NCBI GenBank assembly: GCA_963756025.1
Contig: CAVWMF010000007.1
Location: 124,001 to 188,000 of the forward strand
DNA length: 64,000 nt
Reading direction: 5' to 3'
Origin: Bog-473 sp963756025
GTDB lineage: Bacteria > Actinomycetota > Acidimicrobiia > Acidimicrobiales > RAAP-2
This document shows, piece after piece, positions 8,567 through 17,758 of this stretch (positions within the stretch are counted from its first letter, which is position 1; each line of letters starts with the position of its first letter). Both the position numbers and the translations under genes were made by a program. The notes beneath the pieces were generated by a model. That model worked only from the letters and a program-made list of their open reading frames with translations. It ran no database searches and was not told the origin of the DNA.

Positions 8567-9838
8567 TCACGAGGACCGGTCATTCGACCGATCACCGCCA
8601 CCGATCGAAAGTAACGACCGGTCCAGATCCGACACCCTGGCGCACCCGAGGAGGGACATTGTCCGGATGACGTCAGCCCGCAACCAGTCGAGGACGCGAT
8701 CGACGCCGCGCTCCCCCGCCGCACCCAGTCCGTACAGGTAGGCACGGCCGGCCATGGCCGCGGTCGCACCGGCTGCCACCGCCTTCACTATGTCGCTCCC
8801 GCGGCGGACTCCTCCGTCACAGATGATCTCCGTCGTGCCCCCGACAGCATCGGCCACCGGTGCCACCAAACCCAGGGTGGCGGGCGCTCCGTCGAGCTGG
8901 CGCCCCCCATGGTTGGACAGCGCGATGGCCTCGACACCGATGTCGGCCGCCAGCCGGGCGTCGTCAACGGTCTGGATCCCCTTGAGGACGATTGGACCAT
9001 CCCATATATTCCTGAGCCAGTCGACGTCGTCCCAGGACAAACTCGGATCGAACTGGGCGTTGATGTAGTCCGACAAATTCACCGGCGAGCTTCCATCGCC
9101 CACGTCCTTGCCGAGGACGTTGGCGAAGCGGATCGGCTCGCTACGCAGAAATTCCCAGGTCCAGCCCGGATGAAGCGCTCCATCCACGATGGTGCGAAGG
9201 CCGACCGTCGGCGGAAGAGAGAAGCCCCGACGAGCGTCGCGTTCCCGGCGTCCGAACACTGCCGTGTCAACGGTGAGCATCAGGGCCTCGTACCGGCACG
9301 CGGCGGCGCGCTGGATCATTTCCTTGACGAGGCCACGGTCCCGCCAGGCGTAGACCTGGAACCACAACCGTCCTTCGCTGACGCTCCTGACCTCTTCGAT
9401 GGAGCGGGTGCTCAGGGTCGACAACGTGTAGGGAAGTCCAGCCCGTTCGGCGGCGGCGGCAACCGCGAGCTCGCCCGCCGGATTGGCGATGCGCGTAAAG
9501 CCCGTCGGCGCCAGAACCAGCGGAAAGGCGAGCTCGCCTCCGAGGAGCGTCGACGTCGGGACGACCTCACTGAGGCCGCGCAACACTCGTGGCTTGAACA
9601 TGACGGCCTCAAAGGCTTCCCGGTTCGCGGCAAGGGTCACCTCGCCCTCCGCCGCACCATCGATATAGTCGAATACCCCCCCGGGCAATCTCCTTTTGGA
9701 CAGACGTCGTAGATCGTCGACCGAGGCCGCATGGGCCAGTCGACGACTGACCGGATCAGTCTCGAAGCGGCCGAAACGAACGACGGACCGAAACGTCTGA
9801 AGGGGGTTCGACCGTGCCGGTCCTGTTCTCAGCCCCAT
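8567..9838 (-). CDS. lldD2: FMN-dependent alpha-hydroxy-acid dehydrogenase, LldD2-like
   Basis: This 423-residue member of the glycolate oxidase / L-lactate dehydrogenase (cytochrome) family has the N-terminal DDLRRLSKRRLP and FDYIDGAAEGE segments, the APTGF motif and the active-site SNHGGRQLD with catalytic His, then CDGGVRRGSD for FMN phosphate binding. The N-terminal extension and overall order match mycobacterial LldD2 rather than the mycofactocin-maturing MftD. It may oxidise L-lactate or another 2-hydroxy acid and pass electrons to the respiratory chain. Its position sandwiched between two P450 genes, with a 10-bp overlap with the upstream one, suggests a pathway-specific substrate. That is inference. 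Confidence 0.85.
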   Translation of the reverse strand: MGLRTGPARSNPLQTFRSVVRFGRFETDPVSRRLAHAASVDDLRRLSKRRLPGGVFDYIDGAAEGEVTLAANREAFEAVMFKPRVLRGLSEVVPTSTLLGGELAFPLVLAPTGFTRIANPAGELAVAAAAERAGLPYTLSTLSTRSIEEVRSVSEGRLWFQVYAWRDRGLVKEMIQRAAACRYEALMLTVDTAVFGRRERDARRGFSLPPTVGLRTIVDGALHPGWTWEFLRSEPIRFANVLGKDVGDGSSPVNLSDYINAQFDPSLSWDDVDWLRNIWDGPIVLKGIQTVDDARLAADIGVEAIALSNHGGRQLDGAPATLGLVAPVADAVGGTTEIICDGGVRRGSDIVKAVAAGATAAMAGRAYLYGLGAAGERGVDRVLDWLRADVIRTMSLLGCARVSDLDRSLLSIGGGDRSNDRSS

Positions 9839-11079
9839 AGAACGGGAACATGCGAAGGCCCACGCTCGTAGAGACCGATGATCGACGGTGGTTCGGCGTC
9901 GGGATCGAGCCGCAGATTCGGCAACCGATCAATGAGCGCGTTGATCGCAGTGGTCAGTTCGGCCCGGGCGACATGCATCCCGAGACAGATATGGGAGCCT
10001 GAGGCAAAAGCAAGTGACGATTGTGGACGCCGGTGGATGTCGTAGTCGTCCGGGTGGTCCCAGCGGGCCGGGTCCCGATTGGCGGCACCGATACAAAGGT
10101 GCACCGCCGCCCCCGCCGGAATGTCGACGCCGGCGATCGTGGTCTCTTCAGCGGCCCATCGGGTGAACATCGGATCCGTGACGTTCCACCGCAGAGACTC
10201 GTCGATGACGCTCCGAAGGAGCGACCTGTCCTGCCGGACCTCGTCCAGAACGCCCGGAGTCGAAAGCAAGGCCACGAGCGTGATACCCATTTGCTTCCAG
10301 GTGGTCCCAGAACCTCCGGCCAGCAGGAGGTTGGAGAAACCCATGATCTCGTCGTCGCTGAGCCGATGAGGGGAACCGTCCTCATCCTTCACTTCCGAGT
10401 GGCACAACACGCTGATGAGGTCATCTTTCGGATGCTCCCGGCGGGAGGCGATGATCGGAATGATGAACTCGTCGAGCGGACGCCCGTTGTCCATGCCTTC
10501 GACGGCGGCCCGCACTTCGAGGGCTTCGCCGATGGTGAGCCCGAAACTCCCGGTGATCGTCAGCATCGGAATGGCGGCGTCGAAGTCCACATTGAGCTCG
10601 GCCCGCCCGTCTGCTTCAAAGCCGTCAATGAGGGAGTGCACCGTTGTCGTGATCCAGTTCTCCATCCACCATTTGGCCTTTGCCGGTACGAACGCCGGCT
10701 GTACCAACGCTCTGTAGCGCCGGTGCTCCATCCCATTCATGTACAGCATGCTGGAGTCGATCCCGCTGCCTGCCTCCCGGAGGACTCCGGGCGGTGACGA
10801 GAGAAAGAGGGCCTCGTTGCGGTAGACGGCGTCGCACTCGGCATAGGAGAAGACCGAAAAGTGCGGCCGGCCCGGATCCGGAACACCGTGAAAGCTGGCG
10901 GTCCCCTTGAATCCGATCAGCTCGTGCATGGTCCCTTCGTGGACCGGTCCAGACTCTCGAAGGCGGTGCATCGGTGCGTAGAGGTCATCCGTATAGGCGA
11001 CATATCGCCCGCCATCGACGCGGAGACGAAGGTCGAAGAGCTCCCGAATCTTCTCACGGTCCAAGTCAAGGCTCGTCAT
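9829..11079 (-). CDS. Cytochrome P450 (paralogue)
   Basis: This is a 416-residue P450. The haem loop is FASGSHICLG with Cys at about residue 365, ExxR is ESLRW, and the I-helix reads AGSGTTWKQMG with no acid before the conserved Thr. It resembles the P450 at 34128-35378 more than the neighbour at 7248-8525. The ATG at 11079 is preferred over one six codons upstream because that upper ATG forms part of the AGGAG ribosome site. The gene end overlaps the LldD2-like start by 10 bp. A perfect AATTGC-AAA-GCAATT dyad lies 24 bp upstream and is a likely operator. Substrate unknown; a terpenoid or steroid-like ring system fits the context. Confidence 0.93.
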   Translation of the reverse strand: MTSLDLDREKIRELFDLRLRVDGGRYVAYTDDLYAPMHRLRESGPVHEGTMHELIGFKGTASFHGVPDPGRPHFSVFSYAECDAVYRNEALFLSSPPGVLREAGSGIDSSMLYMNGMEHRRYRALVQPAFVPAKAKWWMENWITTTVHSLIDGFEADGRAELNVDFDAAIPMLTITGSFGLTIGEALEVRAAVEGMDNGRPLDEFIIPIIASRREHPKDDLISVLCHSEVKDEDGSPHRLSDDEIMGFSNLLLAGGSGTTWKQMGITLVALLSTPGVLDEVRQDRSLLRSVIDESLRWNVTDPMFTRWAAEETTIAGVDIPAGAAVHLCIGAANRDPARWDHPDDYDIHRRPQSSLAFASGSHICLGMHVARAELTTAINALIDRLPNLRLDPDAEPPSIIGLYERGPSHVPVLWG

Positions 11080-11102
11080 GTCGTGCGCTCTCCTCATCTA
11101 GG

Positions 11103-11117
11103 AATTGCAAAGCAATT
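11103..11117. promoter_or_regulatory. Perfect 15-bp operator-like dyad (AATTGCAAAGCAATT)
   Basis: The inverted repeat is AATTGC-AAA-GCAATT, placed 24 bp before the P450 start at 11079 and inside the 82-bp gap after the SDR. It is the most symmetric copy of a motif recurring at 12095, 41206, 42818, 57966, 59401 and 62748. Confidence 0.55.
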
Positions 11118-11161
11118 GGCCGCATTGAACGCTGCGCCAGCGCGTATCGCTGGGACGTGAC

Positions 11162-11998
11162 TCAGGGGCAGGTGACCCCGGAGTCGACGGGCAGCGTGAT
11201 GCCCGTGATGGCACGAGCCTCGTCGGATACGAGAAACAAGATGGCGTCGCTGACGTCTTTGGGGTCGAGCAGCGTAATGGGGAGGAGCCGAGGAGAGATC
11301 TCCAGCACATCGGAATGGTCGGCGTGATACTTCTGGAACTGTTCGTTGACGACCATGGGGGTCGCCACGCCCATGGGGTGAACGCTGTTCACCCTGATGT
11401 TATGACGACCGAGGAGCTTGGCGTAACCCCTCATGAGGCCGACGACGCCATGCTTGGCCGCACAATAGGCTGCGATTCCGCCGGTCCCGTCGTGCATACC
11501 ACTCAGACCCGCGGTCGAGCTGGTGATCACGATGCACCCTCCCTGGCGCTGGTCGATCAACGGTTGCTGCACCACGCGAATAGTGTTGTAGACGCCGGTG
11601 AGCATGACGCCAAGGGCATCGGTCCACCGCAGGGCGGATTCGTCCAGCGTCTCCCCCCCACCCGAGATGTGAAGAATTCCCGCATTGGCGAGAACAATGT
11701 CAAGCCGGCCGAATTCCGCCATCGTTTCCTGCACAGCGGTTTCCATGGCATGGATGTCGCGCACGTCCGCAACGATCGGCAGGCAGCGGCGACCGGCTTT
11801 TTCCACCAACCTCACCGTCTCGTTCAGATCCTCCTTGGTGGACATCGGGTAGGAGATCGAGTCGATCTGCTCAGCGATGTCAAGGGCCACGATGTCGGCG
11901 CCTTCCCGCGCCAGGACCTCGGCATGGGAGCGACCCTGGCCTCTCGCAGCTCCGGTGATGAATGCCACCTTGCCTCGGACTCGACCAGTGTCGCCCAT
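11162..11998 (-). CDS. Mycofactocin-coupled SDR oxidoreductase, carveol-dehydrogenase type (paralogue)
   Basis: This 278-residue SDR is closely similar to the one at 4727-5563, with the same TGAARGQGRSHA cofactor motif, DIAEQIDSISYPM insertion, SSTAGLSGMH segment and catalytic YCAAK. It ends in nearly the same GITLPVDSGVTCP sequence. It should oxidise an alcohol with a tightly bound nicotinamide. The ATG at 11998 follows AAAGGACACAGAGAG; a start ten codons further upstream is possible. It is divergent from the phosphoesterase gene and shares with it a 178-bp region holding a copy of the 15-bp motif (12095-12109). It is the first gene of the minus-strand block that runs to the left edge. Confidence 0.9.
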   Translation of the reverse strand: MGDTGRVRGKVAFITGAARGQGRSHAEVLAREGADIVALDIAEQIDSISYPMSTKEDLNETVRLVEKAGRRCLPIVADVRDIHAMETAVQETMAEFGRLDIVLANAGILHISGGGETLDESALRWTDALGVMLTGVYNTIRVVQQPLIDQRQGGCIVITSSTAGLSGMHDGTGGIAAYCAAKHGVVGLMRGYAKLLGRHNIRVNSVHPMGVATPMVVNEQFQKYHADHSDVLEISPRLLPITLLDPKDVSDAILFLVSDEARAITGITLPVDSGVTCP

Positions 11999-12094
11999 CT
12001 CTCTGTGTCCTTTCGCTTCACGAGCCACCCGACGGGCATCTCGTCGATCTCAGCGGGCAACCCCGGGAATCCACTGCTCGCCTCGGCAATCGAA

Positions 12095-12109
12095 AATTGC
12101 TTTCCAAAT
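12095..12109. promoter_or_regulatory. 15-bp operator-like motif in the divergent SDR/phosphoesterase region
   Basis: AATTGCTTTCCAAAT reads on the minus strand as ATTTGGAAAGCAATT. The GCAATT half and AAA centre match the dyad at 11103, and the other half is degenerate. It is about 97 bp before the SDR start and about 68 bp before the phosphoesterase start. Confidence 0.4.
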
Positions 12110-12176
12110 GTTAGGGCAAAGTTGGAATCAGGTCCAGCAGCTCCGATAAGGGCTGGTCGTGAGTATTCTCCATTCC

Positions 12177-12764
12177 ATGAAGATCGGCGTGGTCTCCGAC
12201 ATCCACTGCAATGCGCACGCGTTGGCCGTGGCTCTGCGCAGGCTCGAGGGCCAGGTCGACGAAGTCTTTGTTGCCGGCGATGCCATCTACGAATACCGGT
12301 TCTCGAGCGAGGTCATCGGGATGATCCGGCGGGGGGGCTTTCCCTATGTCCTCGGCAACCACGAGATGGGGATGCTGGCTCCAGGCGGTGAGCGGGCGCG
12401 GCTCGCTCCCGGAGTGGATGCCGACGATGTCCGGTTCGTCTCTGAGCGCCCGTCCAGCGTCGAATGCCATATCGGAGGGCGATCGATCACCATGGTCCAC
12501 GCAAGCCCGTGGCCCCCCTATGACCGCTACCTCAGCGAATACGACCCGGAATGGAATCGCTGCGAAGAGCTCGGTGCGGACTTTCTGATTACCGGTCACA
12601 CCCACGTTCCGATGGTGAAGAGAGTTGGCCGGACGGTCATCATCAACCCGGGATCGCTGGGCGAATCCCACGATGCAGGAACGGGACCCGCACTTTCCTA
12701 TGCCGTGGTCGATCTATCGTCGGACGAAGTCGAGATAGTGCGGATCCCCGACCCTCAATTCTAG
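12177..12764 (+). CDS. Calcineurin-like metallophosphoesterase (YfcE/MJ0936-type)
   Basis: This 195-residue protein has the full metallophosphoesterase set: DIH at residues 8-10 (SDIHCN), GDAIYE, GNHE, VHASP and GHTHVP. A dinuclear metal centre hydrolyses a phosphodiester or phosphomonoester; family members of this size act on cyclic or small phosphodiesters in vitro, but the natural substrate is usually unknown. The ATG at 12177 begins the beta-strand MKIGVVSD exactly where the family starts; a GTG six codons upstream (12159) is the alternative. No convincing ribosome site is visible. It is the first gene on the plus strand after a 12-kb minus block and has no obvious pathway link. Confidence 0.88.
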   Translation: MKIGVVSDIHCNAHALAVALRRLEGQVDEVFVAGDAIYEYRFSSEVIGMIRRGGFPYVLGNHEMGMLAPGGERARLAPGVDADDVRFVSERPSSVECHIGGRSITMVHASPWPPYDRYLSEYDPEWNRCEELGADFLITGHTHVPMVKRVGRTVIINPGSLGESHDAGTGPALSYAVVDLSSDEVEIVRIPDPQF

Positions 12765-12873
12765 GATGGGTCCGGACATTTCATCCAGCGTCGCTCCGCA
12801 TTTGCCGTTGGGCCATTTGCTGTCGCACAGTTTAGTGTCGCATCACGCCGCCGCCGCCAACGAGGAGTAGGGC

Positions 12874-13500
12874 TTGCGCAAGTCCACAGACACCACGCCA
12901 GTGGGCCGACCCCGCCGATTCGACGACGAGACCGAACGTCGCCTCTTGATCGAGGCCGCGATCCGCGTCATGGAGCGCAACGACTACTCCGACATGTCGG
13001 TCGGCGAGATTCTGGCCGAAGCAGGCCTGTCCACCCGGGCCTTCTATCGCCATTACGATTCGAAGGAAGCGTTGCTGGAAACCTTCCTGCTCCATGAAGC
13101 CGAGTCGGTGGGTCGCTCCCTCGGACGCGTGGTGGCCGCCGCGCCAGACCCTGCCGCTGCCGTCGAAGCCTGGCTCGACCGTTTCCTCGACGTCTTCTTC
13201 GTGCCACGACGGGCACGGCGGGCAGCCATGCTGGCTGCCGCCGCCACGCGCTCGTCCGGCCCGAGCGCTGAGATGATGATCCGACTGCGCGAAATCGCCT
13301 GCCGACCGCTTGTCGCAGCACTGCGCGCGGGAAACGACGTTGGCCTCCTTTACTCCCCCAGGCCTGACGCCGACGCGTACAGCATTCACGATCTGGTGGT
13401 GGCAAGTATGCACGCGAGTGGTTCTGGAGATCTCGATCGCACGGAAACCAGAGCGCATGTCGTCCGCTATGCCTGGCCGGCGCTCCGCCTGACGCCGTAA
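12874..13500 (+). CDS. TetR-family transcriptional regulator
   Basis: This 208-residue protein has an N-terminal TetR helix-turn-helix (about residues 25-65, with MSVGEILAEAGLS and the recognition-helix signature FYRHYDSKEAL) and a helical ligand domain. It starts with TTG at 12874, well supported by GAGGAG six bases upstream. Direct repeats of TGTCGCA (about 12824 and 12839) precede it and might be autoregulatory. It lies upstream of the SDR at 13563 and is a candidate regulator of the oxidation block or of the CoA-transferase downstream. The ligand is not known. Confidence 0.88.
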   Translation: MRKSTDTTPVGRPRRFDDETERRLLIEAAIRVMERNDYSDMSVGEILAEAGLSTRAFYRHYDSKEALLETFLLHEAESVGRSLGRVVAAAPDPAAAVEAWLDRFLDVFFVPRRARRAAMLAAAATRSSGPSAEMMIRLREIACRPLVAALRAGNDVGLLYSPRPDADAYSIHDLVVASMHASGSGDLDRTETRAHVVRYAWPALRLTP

Positions 13501-13562
13501 CATCGCCGGCCGGATCCGGACGTCGGATCAAATGATTCCAACGTGGCTCGAGAGGGGAAACC

Positions 13563-14360
13563 GTGAAGCAGTTGTTCGGCCTGGATGGTGAACGAGCCCT
13601 GGTGGTCGGGGGCGGCTACGGAAGTGGATATCTGCTCTCGCAGCTCCTGGTGGAGGCCGGGGCCTCGGTCGCCATCGCCGACATCAACGGCGACCGGGCC
13701 CGGAGCGCCGCGACCCGGATCGGCGGACACGCCATCGTGGCCGACGTCACCACCGAAGCCGGCGCCAATGCAGCCGTGGACGAGGCCCACGCCCTTCTCG
13801 GTGGCCTGACCCGCGTCGCCAACATCGTCGGGCTCGTCGACCCTCGACCGTTCCTCGACAGCGATACGGAGCATTGGGAGGCACAACTGCGGATGAACCT
13901 CTGGTCGCAATGGTTCGTCTGTCACGCCGCCGGTCGCCACATGGTCGCCGAGGGGGGCGGGGCCATCGCCATGGTGGCGTCGGTCAGTGGGCTCTACGGC
14001 GCACGGAACCAGGCAGCATACGGGGCGGCCAAAGCGGGTGTCATGTCGCTCGCACGTACGCTCGCCGATGAGTGGGGTCCGCACGGCGTCCGCATAAACT
14101 GCATTGCACCTGACATCACCGCGGTGCCGCGCCTCGTTGAGAACATGCCCGAACCGGAGGACGAGGCTCTCGCTCGCTTCGATGCCATGGCGGTCAGCGA
14201 GGGTGTCCCGTTGCGACGGTTCGGCCGCACCCACGAGCTCGCCGGACCGCTCCTGTTCCTGCTCTCGGACATGTCATCGTTCATGACAGGTCAGACCCTT
14301 GTCGTCGATGGCGGAACAATCGTGCACTTTCCGCATCGGACATCCGCTGACTCCCCCTGA
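13563..14360 (+). CDS. SDR-family oxidoreductase
   Basis: This 265-residue classical SDR carries an atypical cofactor loop GGGYGSG in place of TGxxxGxG at about residues 17-23. It has Asp in ADIN for NAD preference, VASVSG with the catalytic Ser, and YGAAK with the catalytic Tyr/Lys. The C-terminal MTGQTLVVDGG is typical. It probably oxidises or reduces a carbonyl/alcohol, possibly a 3-hydroxyacyl-CoA, because it directly precedes a CoA-transferase; that is inference. It starts with GTG after GAGAGGGGAAA. It is not of the carveol-dehydrogenase subtype seen elsewhere in the window. Confidence 0.88.
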   Translation: MKQLFGLDGERALVVGGGYGSGYLLSQLLVEAGASVAIADINGDRARSAATRIGGHAIVADVTTEAGANAAVDEAHALLGGLTRVANIVGLVDPRPFLDSDTEHWEAQLRMNLWSQWFVCHAAGRHMVAEGGGAIAMVASVSGLYGARNQAAYGAAKAGVMSLARTLADEWGPHGVRINCIAPDITAVPRLVENMPEPEDEALARFDAMAVSEGVPLRRFGRTHELAGPLLFLLSDMSSFMTGQTLVVDGGTIVHFPHRTSADSP

Positions 14361-14451
14361 ATCGTAAGGGCGGGCAATGGACGCGACGTAACGTGGCCGG
14401 CGCACGAAGAGGGAGCGGGCAACGGGACACCCGACATGGCAGAGTGGCGCT

Positions 14452-16733
14452 ATGTCTCCAGTAGAACGAATCTGGTCCGGTGGTAGCGAAGGTCCGCTCG
14501 CGGGGGTCCGGGTCGTGGACCTCGGTCAGTACGTCGCGGGACCCCTCCTCGGAATGTTGCTCGCCGATCAAGGCGCCGATGTCGTCCGGGTCGATCCGCC
14601 GGGCGGCCCCCGCTGGGACACGCCCGTCAATGCGGTACTCCTGCGGGCTCGCCGGAGCCTCGTTCTCGACCTGACGGACGAGAGGGATCGCGCCCGGGTG
14701 GAAGCACTGATCGCCTCCGCCGATGTCCTCATCGAGAACTTCCGTCCTGGCGTCGCTGACCGGCTGGGGATCGGACCCTCCCTCGCGATGGCACGCAACG
14801 CCGGCCTGGTGTACGTGTCGCTTCCCGGCTTCGGGACCGGGGACCCTCGCGCCGGCGTCGCAGCGTGGGAGGGGGTGGTGATGGCGGCCACCGGGGCCTA
14901 TGTCGTACCCGAGCGTGAGGAACCGGTGTTTTCGGCACTTCCCCTCGGATCGGTGTTCGCCGCGCTCGAGTCGGCTGTGGCCGTCGTCGGCGCGTTGATC
15001 GCCCGGGATCGGGACGGTCTGGGTCAACGCGTGCAGATGCCGCTCTTCGATGCGCTCTTCGAGGCGGGTGGCGCCGGTCCGGTGGTCGAACGTCCGGAAC
15101 CATTCAAGTACGGCGACTTGGCCCTGGCGTGGTACCGCTGCGCCGACGGTCGGTATATCGCCCTCGCCTCGGCATGGTTCCGTCATCTCGAATGGTTCGT
15201 ACGGGCAGCGGGTTGTCAGGCATGGATCGACGAAGGACTCGTCGACTATGACCGGATGATGACCGAGCCGGCTGTGGTCGAGGAGGTGCGCGCCCGCCTC
15301 GTCCATCTCTTTGCCCAGCGGCCGGCCCTCGAATGGGAGGCGTTCGGGCGCGTCCACGGGTGCTCATTGGCCATGCCCAGGTCGCTGGCCGAATGGCTCG
15401 ACGAGGACCACCCTCTGGCTGCGGGAGCACTTGTCGACGGCGAGGATCCTCAACTCGGGCGGGTGCGCATGCCAGGTCGAGCCGTCCGGGTATCGGCGTT
15501 CCCCGACGTCGCCATCACATCCCGACGCCCGGCAGGGTCGGACGATGCTGAACTCCGGGACGCGTTCGGACGAATTCCTGGCCGAAACCACCGCCCCGGC
15601 GTCAGGCGGTCCGACGCCGCGATCGGCGAGCTCGGCCCCGCCGCTCACCGGCGTGCGGGTACTCGACCTGACCCGCGTGGCGGCGGCACCCACGGCCACC
15701 AAACTGCTCGCCCAGTTCGGCGCCGACGTCATCAAGATCGACACCGACCCGAGCGGCCGGGCGTTGGTGAACGAACCGATCGGGCACGACGTGGTCAACC
15801 GGGGCAAACGGTCCATCCGGCTCGATCTCTACGACCCGGCCGACCGTGAGGTACTCGAGCGCGCTGCTCTCGACGGCCGACGTCGTCTTCCAGAATTTCA
15901 CACTCGGTGTCGACCAGCGGCTCGGCATCGACGAGTCGTCGGTACGCCAGGTCGCCCCCGACGTCGTCTACACGTATCTCAACGCCTACGGCACCGAGGG
16001 CCCCTGGGCGGACGCTCGCGGCTATGCCGACCTTCTCAACTGCGCCACAGGGATCAGCGAACGCACGATCGGCGATGTCGAGCTCGCCAGCGGTCACCCG
16101 CTCCTGGCGGTCGACCGTCCCCGCTGGCCGTTCACTGACTACGCAGCGGGAGCGCTCGGCGCCTTCGCCACCATGCTCGGGCTGTTGCAGCGCGGGCGGA
16201 CAGGGATCGCGGCGCGCGTCGAGACCACGCTGGAGCGTGCAGCGGCGCTGGAGCAGGTCATCTACGCCCTCGATTACGTCGGACGTGACATCGACGAGCC
16301 GCGTGGCGACGCGCCCGGTTGGTCACCGCTGCAACGCCTCTATGCGACCGCCGACGGAACTGTCTTCGTGGGCGCGGCCGTTTCCCAGGGCGGTGACCTG
16401 CTGAAGGCCCTCGGTGCCGATGTCGTGGAGAACCTCCCCGATGCGTTCGCCGGGACCAGTACGCAGAGCGTCATCGATGCTCTGCGTGCGCTCGATATCG
16501 GCGTCCATCGGGTCGAACCGCCGGGGCGCCTCCTCGCCGACGACGGGGTCGCGGCGAAGGTTGGCCTGCGGGTCGAGGACTACTCCGAGACCAATGGGAG
16601 GGTCCTGATGGTGGGGCCGGTCGCCCGGCTGTCCCGCACCCCGTCGGTCGCCGGAGCCTTGGCCCGGTCCTTCGGCGGCAATTCCGAAGAAATCCGCCGC
16701 GAGATGGGTTTCGGCGCCGCCTCGTCGCCCTGA
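14452..16733 (+). pseudogene. Didomain class III (CaiB/BaiF) CoA-transferase broken by two +1 frameshifts
   Basis: Three reading frames in succession encode one continuous protein of about 760 residues. Domain 1 is in frame from the ATG at 14452 to about 15540 (PLAGVRVVDLGQYVAGPLLG onward). The start of domain 2 (LTGVRVLDLTRVAA) is in the next frame from about 15545 to 15857. The rest (LLSTADVVFQNFTLG to the end at 16733) is in the third frame. Each junction is repaired by removing one base; the second lies within GAGCGCGCTGCTC near 15857-15869. No in-frame stops interrupt the three pieces. The residue aligned with the catalytic Asp is Glu in domain 1 (AAWEGVV) and Asp in domain 2 (GYADLL). 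Intact didomain relatives occur at 20683, 26144 and 37889. This is either a recent pseudogene or two base-call insertions. Confidence 0.8.
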
Positions 16734-16754
16734 GCTCCGATTCTCAGGAGCCGC

Positions 16755-17711
16755 TTACGAGCGACGCCGTACCCACGTCGAGGTCCTCCGTGGCACATCG
16801 CCCTCGACCTCTACCTCGCCGGCGTCACGCAGATAGAGGAGGTGCGCGTACATGGAACCCGCCGCTCCCCGCCACAATTTCTTGCTCGTCTGCGCGTAGA
16901 CACGGGGGACGAGCGCGGCGATCGTCGCCGGTCCGGCGTCGAGCGCCGCGAGAAGATGCTCACCTCGCTCGCGACGATGGGCGAGAAAGGCCCGCACAAG
17001 ATCCTGCGGCTCCTCCACCGGTGGCCCGTGGGTCGGGAGGTAGCGACGGTCCTGCTCCCGATCGAGGAGCTTTTCAAGGCTGGCCTGATATTCACCCAGA
17101 TTACCGTCAGGCGGCGAGACGACGGTCGTGGACCAGCCCATGACGTGATCACCCGAACACAGCGTGCTCTCTTCCCGGAAGAAGTAGCAGAGATGGTTCG
17201 AGGCATGTCCCGGCGTGTGGACAGCGTCGAACGTCCACCCGTCGCCCTCGATGACATCGCCGTCTCGCACGACCACATCGGGTTCGAACGCCTGGTCGCC
17301 GCCGAGCTTGGGCATTGCCTGTGCGGTGCCGTCAGCCCGCAGAGGAAGGTCGGCCAGTGGGTTGCCGTCAGCTTCGGGATCGCCGAACACCACGGCATCG
17401 TCGACCAGCGTGGCCAGGTCAGGTACCACCCGCTGCGGCCCGAAGCCGTAGGTAACGGCTCCGGTGCGCTGCTGGAGCAGCGCAGATGCCGGCGAGTGGT
17501 CACTGTGGGTGTGCGTGATCAACAGGTGGGTGATCCGCTCGCCGGGATCCAGCGCGGCGAGTACCCGTTCCACGTGCGCGTCATCGAGCGGGCCGGGGTC
17601 GACGACCGCGACCTCGCCGCGGCCGATGAGGTATGTGCCCGTGCCGTGGTAGGTGAACGGCCCCGGATTCTCGGCGAGCACCCGCCGGACAAGCGGCGAG
17701 ACGCGGACCAC
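16755..17711 (-). CDS. Metallo-beta-lactamase-fold hydrolase (LACTB2/glyoxalase II-like)
   Basis: This protein of about 318 residues has the Zn-binding motif THTHSDHSPA, a later HTPGHASNH and a GDHVMGW metal ligand segment, then a C-terminal helical domain as in LACTB2-type proteins. It likely hydrolyses a thioester or ester such as an acyl-CoA or glutathione conjugate; substrate unknown. The first normal start in frame is the GTG at 17711. However, the codons upstream (VTIPYVSELEARYGEV) look like authentic N-terminus and continue to a CTG overlapping the upstream stop as CTGA, preceded by GAGGA. The true start may therefore be a rare codon at about 17762. It is the last gene of the minus-strand set starting at 23112. 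Confidence 0.85.
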   Translation of the reverse strand: MVRVSPLVRRVLAENPGPFTYHGTGTYLIGRGEVAVVDPGPLDDAHVERVLAALDPGERITHLLITHTHSDHSPASALLQQRTGAVTYGFGPQRVVPDLATLVDDAVVFGDPEADGNPLADLPLRADGTAQAMPKLGGDQAFEPDVVVRDGDVIEGDGWTFDAVHTPGHASNHLCYFFREESTLCSGDHVMGWSTTVVSPPDGNLGEYQASLEKLLDREQDRRYLPTHGPPVEEPQDLVRAFLAHRRERGEHLLAALDAGPATIAALVPRVYAQTSKKLWRGAAGSMYAHLLYLRDAGEVEVEGDVPRRTSTWVRRRS

Positions 17712-17758
17712 CTCGCCGTACCTCGCCTCGAGCTCGCTGACGTAGGGAATGGTGACGA

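Noticed and set aside
8567..9838. Mycofactocin maturase MftD
   Set aside because: The N-terminal extension and overall layout fit LldD2, and no mftA/B/C/E/F-like genes lie nearby.
15846..15849. GTGA stop/start overlap as a genuine boundary between two CoA-transferase genes
   Set aside because: The two frames involved skip the start of domain 2, which is encoded in the third frame. The overlap is a by-product of the frameshifts.
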